Assembly (NCBI RefSeq): GCF_028372415.1
Contig: NC_092875.1
Span: 353,234,225-353,298,224 of the forward strand
DNA from: Notamacropus eugenii
Lineage: Eukaryota > Chordata > Mammalia > Diprotodontia > Macropodidae
DNA length: 64,000 nt
Direction: 5' to 3'
The notes under the pieces are model-generated. The model did not search any database, was not told the origin of the DNA, and saw only the letters and a program-made list of their open reading frames with translations. Position numbers and translations under genes: made by a program. How positions within the stretch are numbered: position 1 is the stretch's first letter; every line of letters begins with the position of its first letter. This document shows positions 63,961 to 64,000 of the stretch, piece after piece.

Positions 63961-64000
63961 AAGAAAGCAAAGAGGTTTGGGGTCGGCTGATGAATACGTA

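Overview
Vertebrate nuclear DNA, AT-rich, with no bacterial-style genes. Almost everything readable is transposable element. The ORF1-only L1 elements whose 5' ends read 'GCCAAGATGGCGGAGTAG', the tRNA-derived SINEs that read GGCAGCTAGGTGG, and the mix of betaretrovirus-like ERVs point to a mammal, most likely a marsupial such as an opossum. The species call is inference from remembered repeat families and was not tested.

Left part, 1-7.85 kb: a betaretrovirus-like provirus (called ERV-C here; 5' LTR 7354-7845, gag 7037-7230 and 1-1182) is split inside gag by a second provirus, ERV-A (1189-7030, target duplication ACTCCC). ERV-A in turn carries a solo LTR of the ERV-B family (5795-6130) in its own gag.

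Middle part, 8.4-36.8 kb: an ORF1-only L1 (8478-11249), then a 20.5 kb nest. ERV-B (12132-32671, target duplication GGATTC) is interrupted in env by ERV-D (14180-23922, target duplication ATGGCC/ATGGCT) and in pro by a full-length ORF1-only L1 (26978-29904). ERV-D is itself interrupted in the reverse transcriptase by a 5'-truncated ORF1-only L1 (18412-20539). ERV-B and ERV-D have the gag-pro-pol-env layout of betaretroviruses, with two -1 frameshift sites each and lysine-tRNA primer sites. All proviruses seen carry stops, frameshifts, deletions or insertions and read as dead. To the right lie a third betaretrovirus-like gag with LTR (ERV-E, 34138-35983) and the LTR, proline-tRNA-like primer site and leader of a class I ERV (ERV-F, 35984-36832).

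Right part, 36.8-64 kb: old L2 fragments, a plus-strand ORF that could be an exon (40342-40614), an ERV-A-type LTR, a fourth ORF1-only L1 (41076-43717), an old L1 relic, several SINEs, an 8-bp-duplication DNA transposon, microsatellites, an older plus-strand ORF1-only L1 (58925-61505) and an L1 3' end (62640-63960).

All twelve ERV, LTR and L1-ORF1 insertions between 1 and 43.7 kb lie on the minus strand. That is the pattern expected when elements accumulate antisense inside an intron of a plus-strand gene, but such a gene is not proven here. The two uninterrupted 362-codon L1 ORF1 genes (19415-20503 and 27974-29062), with no ORF2 in the same elements, are the most notable coding content.
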